This document shows, piece by piece, positions 63,401 through 64,000 of a stretch of DNA of 64,000 bases. The notes under the pieces were generated by a model. It was given only the letters and a program-made list of their open reading frames with translations. It was not told where the DNA came from and made no database searches. The stretch covers positions 24,324-88,323 of the forward strand of contig JAMDCQ010000015.1 in NCBI GenBank assembly GCA_023488905.1, written 5' to 3'. Each line of letters starts with the position of its first letter. Positions within the stretch are counted from its first letter, which is position 1. Source of the DNA: Candidatus Bathyarchaeota archaeon (GTDB lineage Archaea > Thermoproteota > Bathyarchaeia > Bathyarchaeales > Bathycorpusculaceae). The translations under genes were made by a program, and so were the position numbers.

Positions 63401-64000
63401 TTATTCAATGTAGATTGCTGGCTGATAGGGCATTGTCATTGCTGCGCGGCTTTTGGGGTCAAAGCGTGCGGTGTCGGATTCACTGTAAACAGCGATTTCT
63501 GCGTTGAAGCGGTCTTTGTAGAATGCTGCCGCGCCCTCGAGGATTGTTTTTTCGTCTACTTCACGGATTTTTGTCATGTTAGCTTTGCGGTCGCCTGAAA
63601 CTTTGGTAAGTGCAGGTCAGGGAGCAAGCTTTAGATGCAATGCACTGAGGCACAAGAGCGCGCCAATTCAAACAGCGAAAAATTGGTGTGTGACCAAGAC
63701 TTTGCCTCTCATTGGTGCGATGTCCTTCATATGCGGCTTCAGTGCTGGGTCAGCGGCGAATTCCTTCATCAACTCGCTTATTTTTGCTTCGCCAGCAACG
63801 GTTTTCTCTACGATTTTGAGGTAAACCTGCCACTTCCATTCTGCCGCTGTGTAGTAGATTATGCGTTTAGGGGAGATTTTCATGGCTTTTAAGATGTTAT
63901 TCGTGTCCCCCATAACATCGGTCACAAGGTTTTCCTGCTCTTCAGCGGCCACATCAACCTTTGCGGGGTCATACACTGGCAGAATGGAAGTGGCAGGTTT
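63401..64000 (-). pseudogene. leuS: Leucyl-tRNA synthetase C-terminal part (partial), interrupted by a 99-bp insert
   Basis: The frame is open to the window edge at 64000. From there it reads SILPVYDPAKVDVAAEEQENLV...KPHMKDIAPM, then enters the 99-bp insert, where a TGA stops it. After the insert the same frame resumes LTKVSGDRKANMTKIREVDEKTILEGAAAFYKDRFNAEIAVYSES...PYQPAIYIE, the normal archaeal LeuRS end (stop at 63401). Deleting exactly 99 bp restores IAPM-LTKV in frame. The N-terminal catalytic part is outside the window. A damaged tail would impair tRNA-Leu recognition. Confidence 0.85.
63611..63709. repeat. 99-bp unit, copy 2 inside leuS
   Basis: Exact reverse complement of 62265-62363. 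Carries an in-frame stop for leuS. No target-site duplication was seen at its ends. Confidence 0.9.

Noticed and set aside
63576-63824. 82-residue plus-strand ORF
   Set aside because: It is antisense to leuS and spans the inserted 99-bp copy.

Overview
The window looks like a chromosomal segment of an uncultured mesophilic archaeon of the TACK side, most like Bathyarchaeia. This is inferred from the gene set, not from a marker tree. Archaeal/eukaryotic-type information genes are present: aIF2-beta, aIF1A, a Rio1 kinase gene, a Dim2/Pno1 KH protein, TFS, archaeal GlyRS and LeuRS, two tRNA-splicing endonuclease subunits, RNase HII and an RPA-like SSB. So are an ESCRT-III (CdvB) protein, a UbiA-type archaeal lipid prenyltransferase, cis-prenyltransferase, DUF424, DUF373 and TrmB/GfcR-type regulators. 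GTG and TTG starts are common and genes are tightly packed. No rRNA, tRNA or CRISPR array was recognised.

Layout. 0-7 kb: partial Fe-S aldo/keto reductase, WbqC-like protein, aIF2-beta/DUF424 operon, coiled-coil protein, DUF373, UppS, TGS GTPase. 7-16 kb: secreted sedolisin-like protease, CdvB, a small wHTH membrane regulator flanked by two 13-bp dyads, a secreted beta-propeller protein, lipid prenyltransferase, sugar nucleotidyltransferase. 16-20 kb: EndA, PhoU-like, GlyRS, then a 1.1-kb repeat-filled gap. 20.7-25 kb: accessory island with a 1052-residue SIR2-STAND-TPR protein that ends in a cold-shock-like domain, a wHTH protein and a possible nuclease-fold protein. 25-33 kb: glycan and sugar block (GT39, GalT-like, glycogen debranching enzyme, DUF89, TIM, TrmB-CBS regulator). 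33-42 kb: RNase HII, second EndA-like subunit, MtnA, GfcR-like regulator, ECF-like membrane protein, DUF2284, glutamine cyclotransferase, SSB, malic enzyme. 42-47 kb: RimI, flippase-like protein, tandem repeats, broken Rieske gene, aIF1A-rio1-dim2 operon with rio1 broken. 47-57 kb: CBS protein, zinc-ribbon proteins, MsrA, UPF0282 hydrolase, CopB-type ATPase, TFS, ABC-2 transporter, AlkA. 57-64 kb: broken pyrH, broken coiled-coil gene, two tandem envelope proteins, wHTH, repeats, pyrophosphatase, and leuS interrupted by a 99-bp insert.

Two patterns stand out. First, six genes between 37.5 and 64 kb are broken (PIN-like, Rieske, rio1, pyrH, coiled-coil, leuS), while I saw no such damage in the first 37 kb. 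Three lesions are copy-type: 28 bp of the Rieske gene sits inside rio1, an inverted 99-bp copy sits inside leuS, and an 11-bp tandem duplication breaks the coiled-coil gene. Because rio1, pyrH and leuS should be essential, either the assembly has templated errors here or the lineage has unusual local template-switch mutagenesis. Second, at least three families of short non-coding dispersed repeats occupy the intergenic gaps, one copy having perfect 16-bp terminal inverted repeats. The strongest candidate for an undescribed functional system is the SIR2-STAND-TPR-CSD protein, whose usual SIR2 'KLHG' histidine is a leucine.
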